From: Symsagittifera roscoffensis
Lineage: Eukaryota > Xenacoelomorpha > Acoela > Convolutidae
Assembly (NCBI RefSeq): GCF_963678635.1
Contig: NC_087070.1
Location: 54,600,617-54,664,616, forward strand
Direction of reading: 5' to 3'
DNA length: 64,000 nucleotides
Shown: piece after piece, positions 36,601 through 40,478 of the stretch
Numbering within the stretch: the stretch's first letter is position 1
Layout of the letters: each line of letters begins with the position of its first letter
The notes under the pieces: generated by a model
Database searches by the model: none
Seen by the model: only the letters and a program-made list of their open reading frames with translations
Told to the model about the DNA's origin: nothing
Translations under genes and position numbers: made by a program

Positions 36601-39600
36601 ACGACAGACTAGATTTTAGGTATTTCTGATATTCATAGTAAAGTTGGCATATTGGATAACAGATTTCTTCAAAAAATGACAATTAAAAAAGTGAAATTTT
36701 TTTTGGCAGAAATTTGCGAAACTTTTCCATTCCAAAGTTTTTCAGGGCTTGAAATTAGACGAAAAGGCAAAAATTTTTAACCGGTTTTTTCTCGGCTCTA
36801 GGATAATTTTCCGGAATTGTTCATGTCCTTCGAATTACGACTAAAATGGCTTCGATTTGATATAAAACTCAACTTAGTCCGATGATTATTTGCGGTGTCT
36901 GATTTTGCGTGGAAAACAAAAAAAAACTAAAACACACCCGAAGACAAAGTTCCTCCCCATTTTCAATGGTCGGAACAAAAAGTGCAACATTTGATTTAGG
37001 GTAGGAGACGAAAGTAAGACGGTATTCGAGTCCTCGTTTCCACGTCACAGTCATAAGCTTCACCCAGTCAGTCACCGTAGTTTGAAACACTTAGCAACTG
37101 GGTTTGCATCAAAAATGAGGAAATGAATTACACTAACTCCATAGACACAAAAACAATAGATGTAATGCGCGTATCATGATTATGCACTCAAAATATATCT
37201 TCGTTATTGCTGCATGTTTTCAATTTTGATGCTAACAATTTGTCTGCTAAAAAGCCGGCAGACAACAGCCGTTTTTTTTTGTAGATTACCTAAGATAATC
37301 TATATAAAACTCTTTAGGCTACATCAGTGTCGATATATTTATTTTCATAGAAGATTATACCTAGATAAGATAATTGACAGCTCTGAATAGAAGAGTTATG
37401 AAATGACTTATCGAAATTGAGCTGTTTAGAGATATTCAAACTAAACAAAATTGAAAGCGTAGCAGAAAGTAACCTCGCAAAATAGGGTTGATTGCTCTTA
37501 TAGCACACGAGTTTTTCAGGTAATTAATCGATGGACGTCAAAAAAGTATAGACGACCACTCTAAGCAACATGCAGAGCATTTTCCTAATACGTTAATTTA
37601 GTTGTATAAAATTATAAGTAGCTGGGTAGTTGGCTACATCAGTGTCGTTATAGTTAATTTCAATCGAAGATTATACCGAGATAAAATAATTGACAGCTCT
37701 GAATAGAAGATTCATGAAATGACTAATCGAAATTGAGCTGTTTAGAGATATTGAAAAAAAAAAATTAAACATGTAGCAGGTAACCTTGAAAAAATATAGT
37801 TGATTGATTTTATAGCACACGAGTGTTTCAGGTAATTAATCGATAGACGTCAAAAAAAGTATAGACGGCCACTCTAAGCAACATGTAGAGCATTTTCCTA
37901 ATACGTTAATTTAGTTGTATAAAATTAAAGTAGTTGGGTAGTTGGCTACATGAGTGTCGTTATATTCAATTTCAATCGAAGATTATACCGAGATAAAATA
38001 ATTGACAGCTCTGAATGGAAGATTCATGAAATGACTAATCGAAATTGAGCTGTTTAGAGATATTGAAAAAAAAAATTAAACATGTAGCAGAAGGTAACCT
38101 TGAAAAAATATAGTTGATTGATTTTATAGCACACGAGTGTTTCGGGTAATTAATCGATAGACGTCAAAAAAGTATAGACGGCCACTCTAAGCAACATGTA
38201 GAGCATTTTCCTAATACGTTAATTTAGTTGTATAAAATTATAAGTAGTTGGGTAGTTGGCTACATCAGTGTCGTTATATTTAATTTCAATCGAAGATTAT
38301 ACCGAGATAAAATAATTGACAGCTCTGAATAGAAGATTCATGAAATGACTAATCGAAATTGAGCTGTTTAGAGATATTGAAAAAAAAAATTAAACATGTA
38401 GCAGAAGGTAACCTTGAAAAAATATAGTTGATTGATTTTATAGCACACGAGTGTTTCGGGTAATTAATCGATAGACGTCAAAAAAGTATAGACGGCCAAA
38501 CTACTCTAAGCAACTTGAAGACCTTTTTTCTCAAACGTTAATTTAGTTGCATTAAAGTATAGATCGTTGTATTTAGTTGTAGATACTGTAATGCTATTGC
38601 GATGAAAAGATGACGCTATTTCTCCGACCATTTACTTACGAAGAAATTTGGAATCAGAAACATTTCGACTCACGGTCGAAATATTTATTTTTTGAAATTT
38701 TTTTTCTAAACCTAGCGAAAAAAGAAATATAGAAATATAAAGAAATGCAAGACCACCAAAAACCAAATAAAGGCGAATAATTGGTTTTTCTCGTCGAAAT
38801 CTGATTTTTAAAAAATAAATATTCACAAGTCCAGCACCACAATTTATACTTTGCCAGTCTTAAGCTATGATAGGATGCTACCAATTCAACGATATTATAA
38901 TAAATTCGTTTACGAATCAGGCTCATTACAGAAATTATTTATTAAAAATGCACCCATACTCGCCCATTTTTGATGATAATTCATGATACAGAGGCGAAGC
39001 GGAGCTTCGCATCACTTGCGATACAACACAAACAATAAAAGATCATAGAAAGCCGAAATGAAAAATTTTGAAAAAAACTAGGTCATATAAACTTTCATCT
39101 GACTCGATAGAAGTTCATTCCAGACAAACATACCAGAGATTTGAATTTTAAAACAGCAAAACCGGAAAAAAATTACGAAAAGAAACAAAGCCGACAATCT
39201 TTGAGCTGACACAAATTGAGCCGAAAAAAACATGGTTTTAAATAACAAAATTAAGTCCCACCTTAAACAACAATGGACAACCCTTGCACATGTAACTACA
39301 AGCAAAGTTGTTTACCGCACAAGCAAAATCTGTTGTGGTAATTTAGCCGAAAAAACTTGAGCGAACAAACGAAAAACCAACAATTCATCTTTCTCGGATT
39401 TTTTTAAAATTTCCTTGATACTGAAACAACGAAGTCCGGCCACGACTCGAACCCCTGACCTTCGTTAACAGAGGCAACTTCTTTACCTCCAGGCCAAGGG
39501 GAAGCAACCTGGAAGATGTTAAGAGAAAAGAAGTGAAAAGAAGTCACCAAGTGATTCAACTGATTTAGTTAACCTAGTTGTTAACTAAAAAAAAAGTTTA

Positions 39601-40229
39601 TATTCCAGTTTGATAACGCTTGCTAATCGCAAGCGTAATAATTGTCAACAACCATGGTAAGCTGGAAAAAAGTGCTAAAAACCACTGTTTTTCGAAACAT
39701 TACTTATGAAACTATTTAGTACCTTCGCTCACACCACACAAATTGACACCTTAAGAGAGCCCCCCCCCCCCCCCGACTTACCATTTGTGCTAATGAGGTG
39801 GTGTATTTTGGCAGCCAGCACTCTGATCTGGTCCAAGTTTTCGTCAGTGTTGGTGGCCTTCACACTCCCACTCAGCTTCTCCATGTTAGCCAAATGCATT
39901 CCAACCTTCGAACTAAAACCACCCAAAGTAAATACTATTTTTTCATTATATTAAAAATTTTTGCTTTCCAAGATGTTTTACATTCTCGTTGAATAATTAC
40001 CTTAGAGAAGAAACGTCACAAAAAATGCAAAAAAGTTGTATAGTGTATAGTGACACAGGTTGAGACTTTCCTTCGTCTCAACAATATCAGAGAAAACAAA
40101 ATATCATTTTATCGTTGTTGACAAGATCAAACCTAAAATCGCATATTTATAAGTTTTAAATATAAAAACTATTTATAGGTAAATCTCTTACTTGAAAATG
40201 AGCGTCTTGTCAATCTTTTTGTTTCCCAT
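347..40229 (-). CDS. AGTPBP1: Cytosolic carboxypeptidase 1 (CCP1/Nna1), 14 coding exons, 3' end outside window
   Basis: M14-family metallocarboxypeptidase that trims glutamates from tubulin tails and other acidic C-termini in the cytosol. I joined coding exons 40229-40192, 39912-39782, 36435-36368, 35325-35121, 21595-21464, 17092-16848, 16766-16658, 13707-13543, 9045-8751, 8571-8328, 6909-6082, 3396-3180, 2940-2705 and 605-347. The cumulative phase agrees at all 13 junctions, giving about 1,057 codons. Order: short N-terminus, armadillo-like helices (about residues 15-360), acidic linker (365-460), Ser-rich linker, then the CCP N-domain ([47 protein letters not shown]) and the first peptidase-domain strand (CPLLTITA). 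The zinc-binding HxxE exon lies beyond position 1. The start was chosen because the MGNKKIDK N-terminus resembles vertebrate CCP1 in length and position; the frame stays open upstream. All intron positions are inferred, without transcript data. Confidence 0.93.
650..1500. repeat. Degenerate 'TCATATCTCGAAA' repeat block, copy 1
   Basis: Loose units of about 150-190 bp contain (C)GTCATATCTCGAAA, GATTTGAGCAGT and CCTGACAGCACCCAACTACA. They are followed by a unique flank with GCCCGCATTTAAATATATA-like DNA. The same order recurs at 10270-10960. Confidence 0.65.
1498..1576. repeat. GATA/TAGA microsatellite
   Basis: Imperfect run of ATAG/GATA units. A shorter one marks the matching spot at 10965-10980. 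Confidence 0.8.
1775..1860 (-). repeat. tRNA-like SINE segment
   Basis: The minus strand reads GAGTCCAAATCCCGAGC, a weak B box. A-box region less clear. Confidence 0.45.
2144..2577 (+). repeat. R1 repeat copy
   Basis: Starts AGCCAACAGACAGTTAG, AATGAACGCAAG; ends AACGTTCATCGGCTC. Confidence 0.68.
2705..2940 (-). CDS. AGTPBP1: AGTPBP1 exon 13, CCP N-domain
   Basis: Encodes [15 protein letters not shown]... [20 protein letters not shown] and [12 protein letters not shown], the strand before the peptidase domain in all CCPs. The acceptor is ccgttttag and the donor CAG|GTATTC. Confidence 0.96.
3180..3396 (-). CDS. AGTPBP1: AGTPBP1 exon 12, CCP N-domain
   Basis: Encodes [20 protein letters not shown]... 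[20 protein letters not shown]... NSQFNF, a near-diagnostic CCP family block. The acceptor is tcgttacag and the donor TTCG|GTGAGT (phase 1). Confidence 0.96.
3800..3975 (-). repeat. tRNA-derived SINE
   Basis: A box (TAGTGGGTTAGGCACATG) and B box (GCGTTCAAATCCCGC) on the minus strand, then a GC-rich body and an A-rich tail (AATAAAAAAATAAG). Confidence 0.78.
4335..4460. mobile_element. Fragment of a MITE end
   Basis: ATTTAAATCAGCACTG|TA at 4460 is the same terminus as the MITE at 5230-5915; the other end is missing. Confidence 0.6.
4365..5330. repeat. Large foldback (arms about 315 bp)
   Basis: 4365-4690 reappears inverted at 5010-5325, centre about 4848. The inner arm runs TATTGTAATGAAACTAAAAG to its complement; the outer arm is a copy of the MITE end that begins at 5230. 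The loop (4690-5010) has a 98-codon ORF without recognisable features. Confidence 0.8.
5230..5915. mobile_element. Long-TIR, TA-flanked MITE (Tc1/mariner-pogo-like)
   Basis: 686 bp. Starts TA|CAGAGCGGACTTAAATTATC and ends with GATAATTTAAATC...CAGCGCTG|TA. The arms match inward for roughly 250 bp (through CTCAAATTGGGTTAAGATTA and its complement) to a loop near 5490-5625. Non-coding. Confidence 0.75.
6082..6909 (-). CDS. AGTPBP1: AGTPBP1 exon 11, Ser-rich linker and entry to the CCP N-domain, probable GC donor
   Basis: This is the longest exon, 276 codons. Low-complexity Ser stretches ([26 protein letters not shown]) lead to the conserved [23 protein letters not shown] block just before the CCP N-domain. 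The acceptor is tatgcatag. The exon most likely ends AAG|GCAAGT, a GC-type donor that keeps phase 0 with exon 12. The nearby GTAT donor would break the frame. A weaker in-phase alternative is CAC|GTAGAT, 15 bp upstream. Confidence 0.88.
7125..7315 (-). repeat. tRNA-derived SINE, same family as 3800-3975
   Basis: Shares GGAGGC(A/G)GATGACACTG, the GAT(G)TCAT body and a B-box-like GTTTTCGAATCCCAC on the minus strand. Confidence 0.75.
7863..8316 (+). repeat. R1 repeat copy
   Basis: Near-complete: AGCCAACTGACAGTTGGAAA, AGAGTATTGAACGCAAG ... GCTACGTTCATTGCTCT. Stops about 12 bp from the exon 10 donor. Confidence 0.75.
8328..8571 (-). CDS. AGTPBP1: AGTPBP1 exon 10, linker
   Basis: Encodes [18 protein letters not shown], then a Ser/Thr-rich stretch ending [10 protein letters not shown]. 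The acceptor is tttcgttacag and the donor GAA|GTTAGT. The phase fits both neighbours. An R1 repeat ends about 12 bp inside the following intron. Confidence 0.8.
8751..9045 (-). CDS. AGTPBP1: AGTPBP1 exon 9, acidic linker
   Basis: Encodes a very acidic, disordered stretch ([15 protein letters not shown], then [15 protein letters not shown]), with a Pro/Asn-rich middle and an [14 protein letters not shown] end. CCP1 proteins carry an acidic linker at this position. The acceptor is tcatatttag and the donor TACAG|GTGATA. Confidence 0.87.
10270..10985. repeat. Degenerate 'TCATATCTCGAAA' repeat block, copy 2
   Basis: Same unit order and flank as 650-1500; ends in a short GATA stretch. Confidence 0.65.
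11135..11225 (-). repeat. tRNA-like SINE segment
   Basis: Minus strand: TTAGCCTGGAGGTAATG (A box) and GGGTTCGAATCTGAG (B box). Confidence 0.7.
11335..12065 (+). repeat. R1 repeat, 5'-truncated and mixed
   Basis: Preceded by GATTGCAATACCCTTATCGC, then the middle and 3' part of R1 (GGATTTTGCCTTCCTTT..., CTATATAAGGGTCTTCACTA). Probably composite. Confidence 0.5.
12120..12240. repeat. TTGTCCC-type short-unit array, left
   Basis: Loose repeats of CTTGCCCC, TTGCCCTACATGG, CAACTTGTCCCCATGG and CTGTCCCATAC. Mirrored at 13395-13515 in inverted form. Confidence 0.55.
13395..13515. repeat. TTGTCCC-type short-unit array, right (inverted)
   Basis: GGGACAAGATGGCATTGGAC, AAGTTGTCATTTTGGGCAAG and related units: the reverse complement of the left array's theme. 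Confidence 0.6.
13511..13542 (-). repeat. GT microsatellite at the exon 8 donor
   Basis: On the gene strand the intron begins GTGTGCGCGTGTGTGTGTGT, so the exon ends at the edge of a GT run. Confidence 0.85.
13543..13707 (-). CDS. AGTPBP1: AGTPBP1 exon 8, end of the helical domain
   Basis: Encodes [20 protein letters not shown], then [15 protein letters not shown]. Position and pattern match the last CCP1 helices (a Cys-Phe/Val-Pro before a Leu-Pro stretch). The acceptor is gtgatgtttag. The donor ACAG|GTGTGCG sits at the edge of a GT microsatellite. Confidence 0.88.
14722..14840. mobile_element. 119-bp Tc1/mariner-type MITE
   Basis: TA-flanked. Starts CACTAGTGGACAAAATTAA and ends with the complement of CACTAGTGGGCATAGTTAAG (24-bp TIR, about 6 mismatches). 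A second matched stretch (CTCAGA) lies further in. No ORF. Confidence 0.8.
15300..16440. repeat. R2 composite repeat, copy 1
   Basis: Shares phrases in order with 26160-27841: TTTTCGAGAATAGTGA, TTTCCGAATTCCATATCA, AATGTCAAAAAATGGG, GAGGCCATAA, and TAACACTAGC...AAATGACACC. Ends AATACACTACGCTTCGCATG. Confidence 0.65.
16658..16766 (-). CDS. AGTPBP1: AGTPBP1 exon 7 (109 bp)
   Basis: Acceptor ctttttgcag, donor GGAA|GTAAGT. Encodes [18 protein letters not shown]... [13 protein letters not shown]. The GRKA...DG..ILY pattern is shared with CCP1 proteins. The short length hides it in a plain ORF search. Confidence 0.92.
16848..17092 (-). CDS. AGTPBP1: AGTPBP1 exon 6, armadillo-like helices
   Basis: Encodes [18 protein letters not shown]... 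[20 protein letters not shown]... [20 protein letters not shown]. The pattern (leucine-rich helices, then a Trp-His motif) matches CCP1. The acceptor is tttttgtcag and the donor CAG|GTATGA (phase 0). Only 81 bp separate it from exon 7. Confidence 0.93.
17725..18915. mobile_element. 1.2-kb element with CCCGGGTTGACC ends and subterminal arrays
   Basis: CCCGGGTTGACC at 17725-17736 recurs inverted at 18904-18915. Next to both ends are arrays of short units like TTGTCATACAATTTCCAT (17755-17850 and 18710-18900), oriented inward. The T-rich centre (18050-18690) has two short ORFs and exon-like stretches of higher GC. I cannot assign the superfamily; target duplication not found. Confidence 0.7.
18116..18316 (+). 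other. Short ORF inside the CCCGGGTTGACC element
   Basis: 66 codons. The [18 protein letters not shown] part has higher GC than its surroundings and is followed by a GT (GTGAGGTA). It may be a captured exon or chance. Not recognised. Confidence 0.25.
20732..20872 (+). pseudogene. hAT dimerisation-domain fragment (copy 1)
   Basis: 46 codons ending TGA. The ERCFS...[17 protein letters not shown] pattern matches the hAT C-terminal dimerisation region (typically ERxFS ... RxSxxxRL). Confidence 0.72.
20915..20960 (+). repeat. Three GGATCCGCGCCCATATA-type repeats
   Basis: Three partial or complete 17-18 bp units (CCGCGCC[C/T]ATATA, joined by GGATCC) lie in the extra DNA of hAT copy 1 that is missing from copy 2. 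GC-rich against an AT-rich background. Confidence 0.7.
21464..21595 (-). CDS. AGTPBP1: AGTPBP1 exon 5, armadillo-like helices
   Basis: Encodes [20 protein letters not shown]... to LRIVSAN. It lies 13.5 kb downstream of exon 4. The acceptor is tatgtttcag and the donor AATT|GTAAGT (phase 1). Confidence 0.9.
22028..22090. repeat. 30-bp tandem duplication
   Basis: TTGGAGCAGAAAATATAGTT plus TTTTAACTA occurs twice in a row. Confidence 0.8.
24926..25634 (+). mobile_element. Decayed hAT transposon, copy 2
   Basis: 709 bp, nearly identical to 20305-21104 apart from an extra T near 25029, an A/G-type change (ATATGAATG for ATACGAATG) and the lack of about 90 bp at 25529. It lacks the N-terminal part. 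Homology ends at CTACAAGATCTGAT in both copies. Confidence 0.78.
25920..25995 (-). repeat. tRNA-like SINE segment
   Basis: Minus strand: GCGACCGTGATGCAGATGCG...AGATTCAAATCCGTAGCC. Confidence 0.65.
26160..27841. repeat. R2 composite repeat, copy 2, broken by the LTR element
   Basis: Same phrases as copy 1. The final stretch is cut at AATACACTAC by the LTR element and resumes at 34341 as CACTACGCTTCGTTGTG. An R3 copy is nested at 26525-26990. Confidence 0.65.
26525..26990 (-). repeat. R3 repeat with tRNA-like segment, copy 1
   Basis: Shares CACACAAGCAAAAATATGAC, CGATAAC...TGGGGAAAACTGAAT, GTGACGCACGCCAATTA and TGGTTATTGATCAAAATGA with 61233-61720. The tRNA-like part is at 26785-26870. Confidence 0.75.
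27842..28218 (+). repeat. 5' LTR of the 6.5-kb element
   Basis: Begins TGGAACCAGATCTAAACTAG and ends CCTTTCA. Carries an internal hairpin, GCTGAAACTACTTGTAGTTTCAGC (perfect, 24 bp as two 12-base arms at 27961-27984). Confidence 0.8.
28219..28497 (+). CDS. Element ORF 1: unknown basic protein
   Basis: Open frame of 92 codons that starts at the LTR edge and stays open upstream; the first ATG is at 28309. The first third looks helical and charged ([18 protein letters not shown]). It then has a basic stretch ([14 protein letters not shown]). I recognise no family. Confidence 0.35.
   Translation, partial: SGATKSLEQTLTNLDLEKNRLELDKYNIFKMLYDKNLVEMSLRLNRSDPICRTIRELPGIGRKPRKRDDVRLGRNLTIDFMIVRQKQDNFYI
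28221..28238 (+). other. Candidate tRNA primer-binding site
   Basis: TGGTGCGACCAAAAGTCT begins 2 bp after the 5' LTR end. TGG pairs with a tRNA CCA tail. The matching tRNA is not identified. Confidence 0.55.
29487..29882 (+). CDS. Element ORF 2: unknown Lys/Asn-rich protein
   Basis: About 131 open codons without an ATG at the upstream end, ending TGA at 29880-29882. Basic N-terminal half, Ser/Thr/Asp-rich middle. It overlaps the next ORF by about 20 bases in another frame. Confidence 0.3.
   Translation: MNDERYDLVITPQRQTIGYIRTKRQTLRKKIINQQKQIIRKRFSKRRNAESETSAIQELHNLKYSINKNNQNDDQIYFSDSETTSPASIKGKRRMKNSYKNKSIHLYNWNQPIRHIENYTPSVMKHKIDSK
29860..30192 (+). CDS. Element ORF 3: unknown protein
   Basis: 110 open codons with no ATG near the start. 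It looks like a folded domain (alternating hydrophobic and charged residues, e.g. [15 protein letters not shown] and [20 protein letters not shown]). Not recognised. Continuity with ORF 2 would need a +1 shift. Confidence 0.4.
   Translation, partial: NTKLIRNEENLVDSTLPFLIHPQAKARGQVQFCQNLIAKLFEKGDSPCTKKFPDVKIKRQLLDHYLKGICSLTSQYGIYTIEISSPNAFHDKYLIQTDEVDIEFSKVFLE
30201..30578 (+). CDS. Element ORF 4: unknown Asn/Pro/Ser-rich protein
   Basis: Real ATG 8 bp after the ORF 3 stop, 125 codons. Starts [18 protein letters not shown], then becomes disordered-looking and Pro/Gln/Asn-rich. No family recognised. Confidence 0.4.
   Translation: MQHQNSQRANSIFTNDVFSLIYSYLSILELKEPQNDSQNNTNTTPTVPQLQSLNHNHPSSLVPRSFRNIALTDLISSRPNYPQSPIQHIITLTQQSKIEDTYEQIIEQPQTTNFRSQNNHLFSPR
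30742..31317 (+). CDS. Element ORF 5: Ser/Pro-rich protein
   Basis: 191 open codons after a TAA; the frame is similar in style upstream but broken by three stops. Strongly Ser/Thr/Pro-rich ([20 protein letters not shown]). Resembles structural or gag-like disordered regions only in composition. Confidence 0.35.
   Translation, partial: NNISQFNTSDLETPDEFDDFDPSASTFSQPPFQPLHSQLRFEHPSPPSSISNVTPTYSPLTSEPSDNNSSVNTPISHELDNFITLQQKLQHSQTLTIHQLSQSIISSNPSTPTPSLNYTPSPNPTPSSNPSSSYTNRAYRTFKRKFPNTPFPSHPGTATTFVNHPLHTNTKDFLKICLPFFPPIHLRSFRP
31223..31510 (+). CDS. Element ORF 6: unknown protein, overlapping ORF 5
   Basis: Overlaps ORF 5 by 95 bases in another frame. Reads like a continuation of its product after a frameshift ([19 protein letters not shown]). 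Not recognised. Confidence 0.33.
   Translation: MLITHSTLTPKIFLKYVYPFSPQYTYVHSDPNDEHPNYVNEHVLYPTLSWTSFYHFTNPLSLPLNNTPNDNKQCSNQLYRLTTALTPKKNYTNRI
31681..32193 (+). CDS. Element ORF 7: unknown 170-aa protein
   Basis: Longest open frame in the element, with no ATG near its start. Starts [20 protein letters not shown]. The second half is rich in aromatic residues ([32 protein letters not shown]). It looks like a real folded domain, but I cannot assign it. Confidence 0.42.
   Translation, partial: YFRLKKYDHVISVELRDIQAYDSYLNKLNNFSLTFHFLTPKERDLHCSHDIMLRTKQTHTYTYYKFIQHHYTHNTPARQIHHRYQYINSKYSAPFFLNFTYCIKDTNLQGILRNYDPITQMYVFCPLTKTFNVDESRPLIVPHEFLQPVEIPILEFIHNTRYNHKLYNLI
32194..33952 (+). other. 3' internal part of the LTR element, no ORF
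   Basis: About 1.76 kb of A-rich, G-poor sequence with only short ORFs of low-complexity composition on either strand. The duplicated phrase 'ggcctaacccacc' near 33253 and 33298 is the only clear internal repeat. Confidence 0.5.
33953..34342 (+). repeat. 3' LTR of the 6.5-kb element
   Basis: Same start (TGGAACCAG) and the same internal hairpin as the 5' LTR. Differences are point changes and a short duplication (GCGGCCGAAAG near 34264). The last bases (GGTCAAAACTCA) differ from the 5' copy (GGTCCTTTCA), so the exact 3' limit is uncertain by a few bases. Confidence 0.78.
35121..35325 (-). CDS. AGTPBP1: AGTPBP1 exon 4, armadillo-like helices
   Basis: Reads [18 protein letters not shown]... 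to [11 protein letters not shown]. The closing LAKLGPK|DK junction with exon 5 is a conserved CCP1 signature. The acceptor is tctgttgtag and the donor AAAG|GTAGCT (phase 1). Confidence 0.92.
35326..36367 (-). other. AGTPBP1: AGTPBP1 intron 3
   Basis: An R1 copy occupies 35417-35865. The rest (35880-36360) shows no recognisable feature. Confidence 0.7.
35417..35865 (+). repeat. R1 repeat copy
   Basis: Starts ATAGTCAACAGGCATTTGGA, ends CTATATAAGAGTCTCAGGAC, GTTCATCAACTCTT. Confidence 0.7.
36368..36435 (-). CDS. AGTPBP1: AGTPBP1 exon 3 (68 bp)
   Basis: Small exon with the acceptor cttgtttcag and the donor CTTCAG|GTGCAC. It encodes [19 protein letters not shown], an armadillo-type helix, and joins in phase on both sides. 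Confidence 0.88.
37317..38562. repeat. Tandem satellite, four units of about 314 bp
   Basis: Units start GGCTACATCAGTGTCG at 37317, 37632, 37944 and 38258 (lengths about 315, 312, 314, last slightly short). Unit 1 is the most divergent; units 2 to 4 are very similar. Confidence 0.9.
38990..39025. repeat. GCGAAGC-GGA-GCTTCGC hairpin repeat
   Basis: ACAGAGGCGAAGCGGAGCTT followed by CGCATCACTTGCGATAC. Relatives near 50107 (GCGAAGC...GCTTCGC, also a hairpin), 57960, 53109, 26527 and 61235. Confidence 0.65.
39430..39500 (-). repeat. tRNA-like SINE segment
   Basis: Minus strand: TTGGCCTGGAGGTAAAG (A box) and GGGGTTCGAGTCGTGG (B box). Confidence 0.72.
39760..39774 (-). repeat. G15 homopolymer by the exon 2 donor
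   Basis: On the gene strand, 15 G start at intron base +8, right after GTAAGTC. Confidence 0.9.
39782..39912 (-). CDS. AGTPBP1: AGTPBP1 exon 2, start of the helical N-terminal region
   Basis: Encodes [16 protein letters not shown]...[15 protein letters not shown], matching the first helices of CCP1 proteins. The acceptor is gtggttttag and the donor AATG|GTAAGTC. A run of 15 G follows the donor at once in the intron. Confidence 0.9.
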
Positions 40230-40288
40230 TGTAACGAAGTAAAATGTGGTCAAAATATCACCGTAGGCAAAGTAGGCTGATTTAATCT
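40192..40288 (-). CDS. AGTPBP1: AGTPBP1 coding exon 1 with candidate start
   Basis: The ATG at 40229-40227 opens [12 protein letters not shown], and the exon ends AA|GTAAGAG (phase 2). An acceptor (ttattccccag) precedes 40288, so 40230-40288 is either 5' UTR or an in-frame N-terminal extension: it has no stop and reads IKSAYFAYGDILTTFYFVT. The internal ATG fits the known vertebrate N-terminal length best. Exon borders are clear; the start codon is less certain. Confidence 0.75.
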
Positions 40289-40406
40289 CTGGGGAATAAC
40301 AAAACGCAGCCGACTGTAATACGTTCAATTACTGTCTTTCCGGAGTCAAAGTTGTGCTGTGATGTAATAATTATTTCATTAGTAACAAAATGCAATTGTA
40401 AGCTAC

Positions 40407-40478
40407 CTGTGTGAAATAGTCTTAGTTCACAGCCATCGCCTCTCTGAGTGGGAAGAGAATATTTGGGCAACAGGTGAA
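40407..40478 (-). other. Possible upstream exon of AGTPBP1 (5' UTR or N-terminal extension)
   Basis: This is bounded by an acceptor (aacttttag) and a donor (ACAG|GTAGCT). One frame is open (HLLPKYSLPTQRGDG...LFHT), and its end phase (1) fits the next exon. I do not recognise the peptide. It may be an untranslated first or second exon. Support is splice-site and phase consistency only. Confidence 0.4.

Larger units (their letters stand above)
36436..39781 (-). other. AGTPBP1: AGTPBP1 intron 2
   Basis: Dominated by the 314-bp tandem satellite (37317-38562). Also holds a repeat shared with 1880-1960 (GCCGGTTGCTGTGCAAGTAG at 36495), a hairpin-bearing repeat near 38990 and a SINE at 39430-39500. 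Confidence 0.72.

Noticed and set aside
36869-37090. Minus-strand ORF reading [20 protein letters not shown]
   Set aside because: It looks exon-like and has a mild protein-like pattern, but exons 2 and 3 already join in phase without it and no matching donor and acceptor were found.
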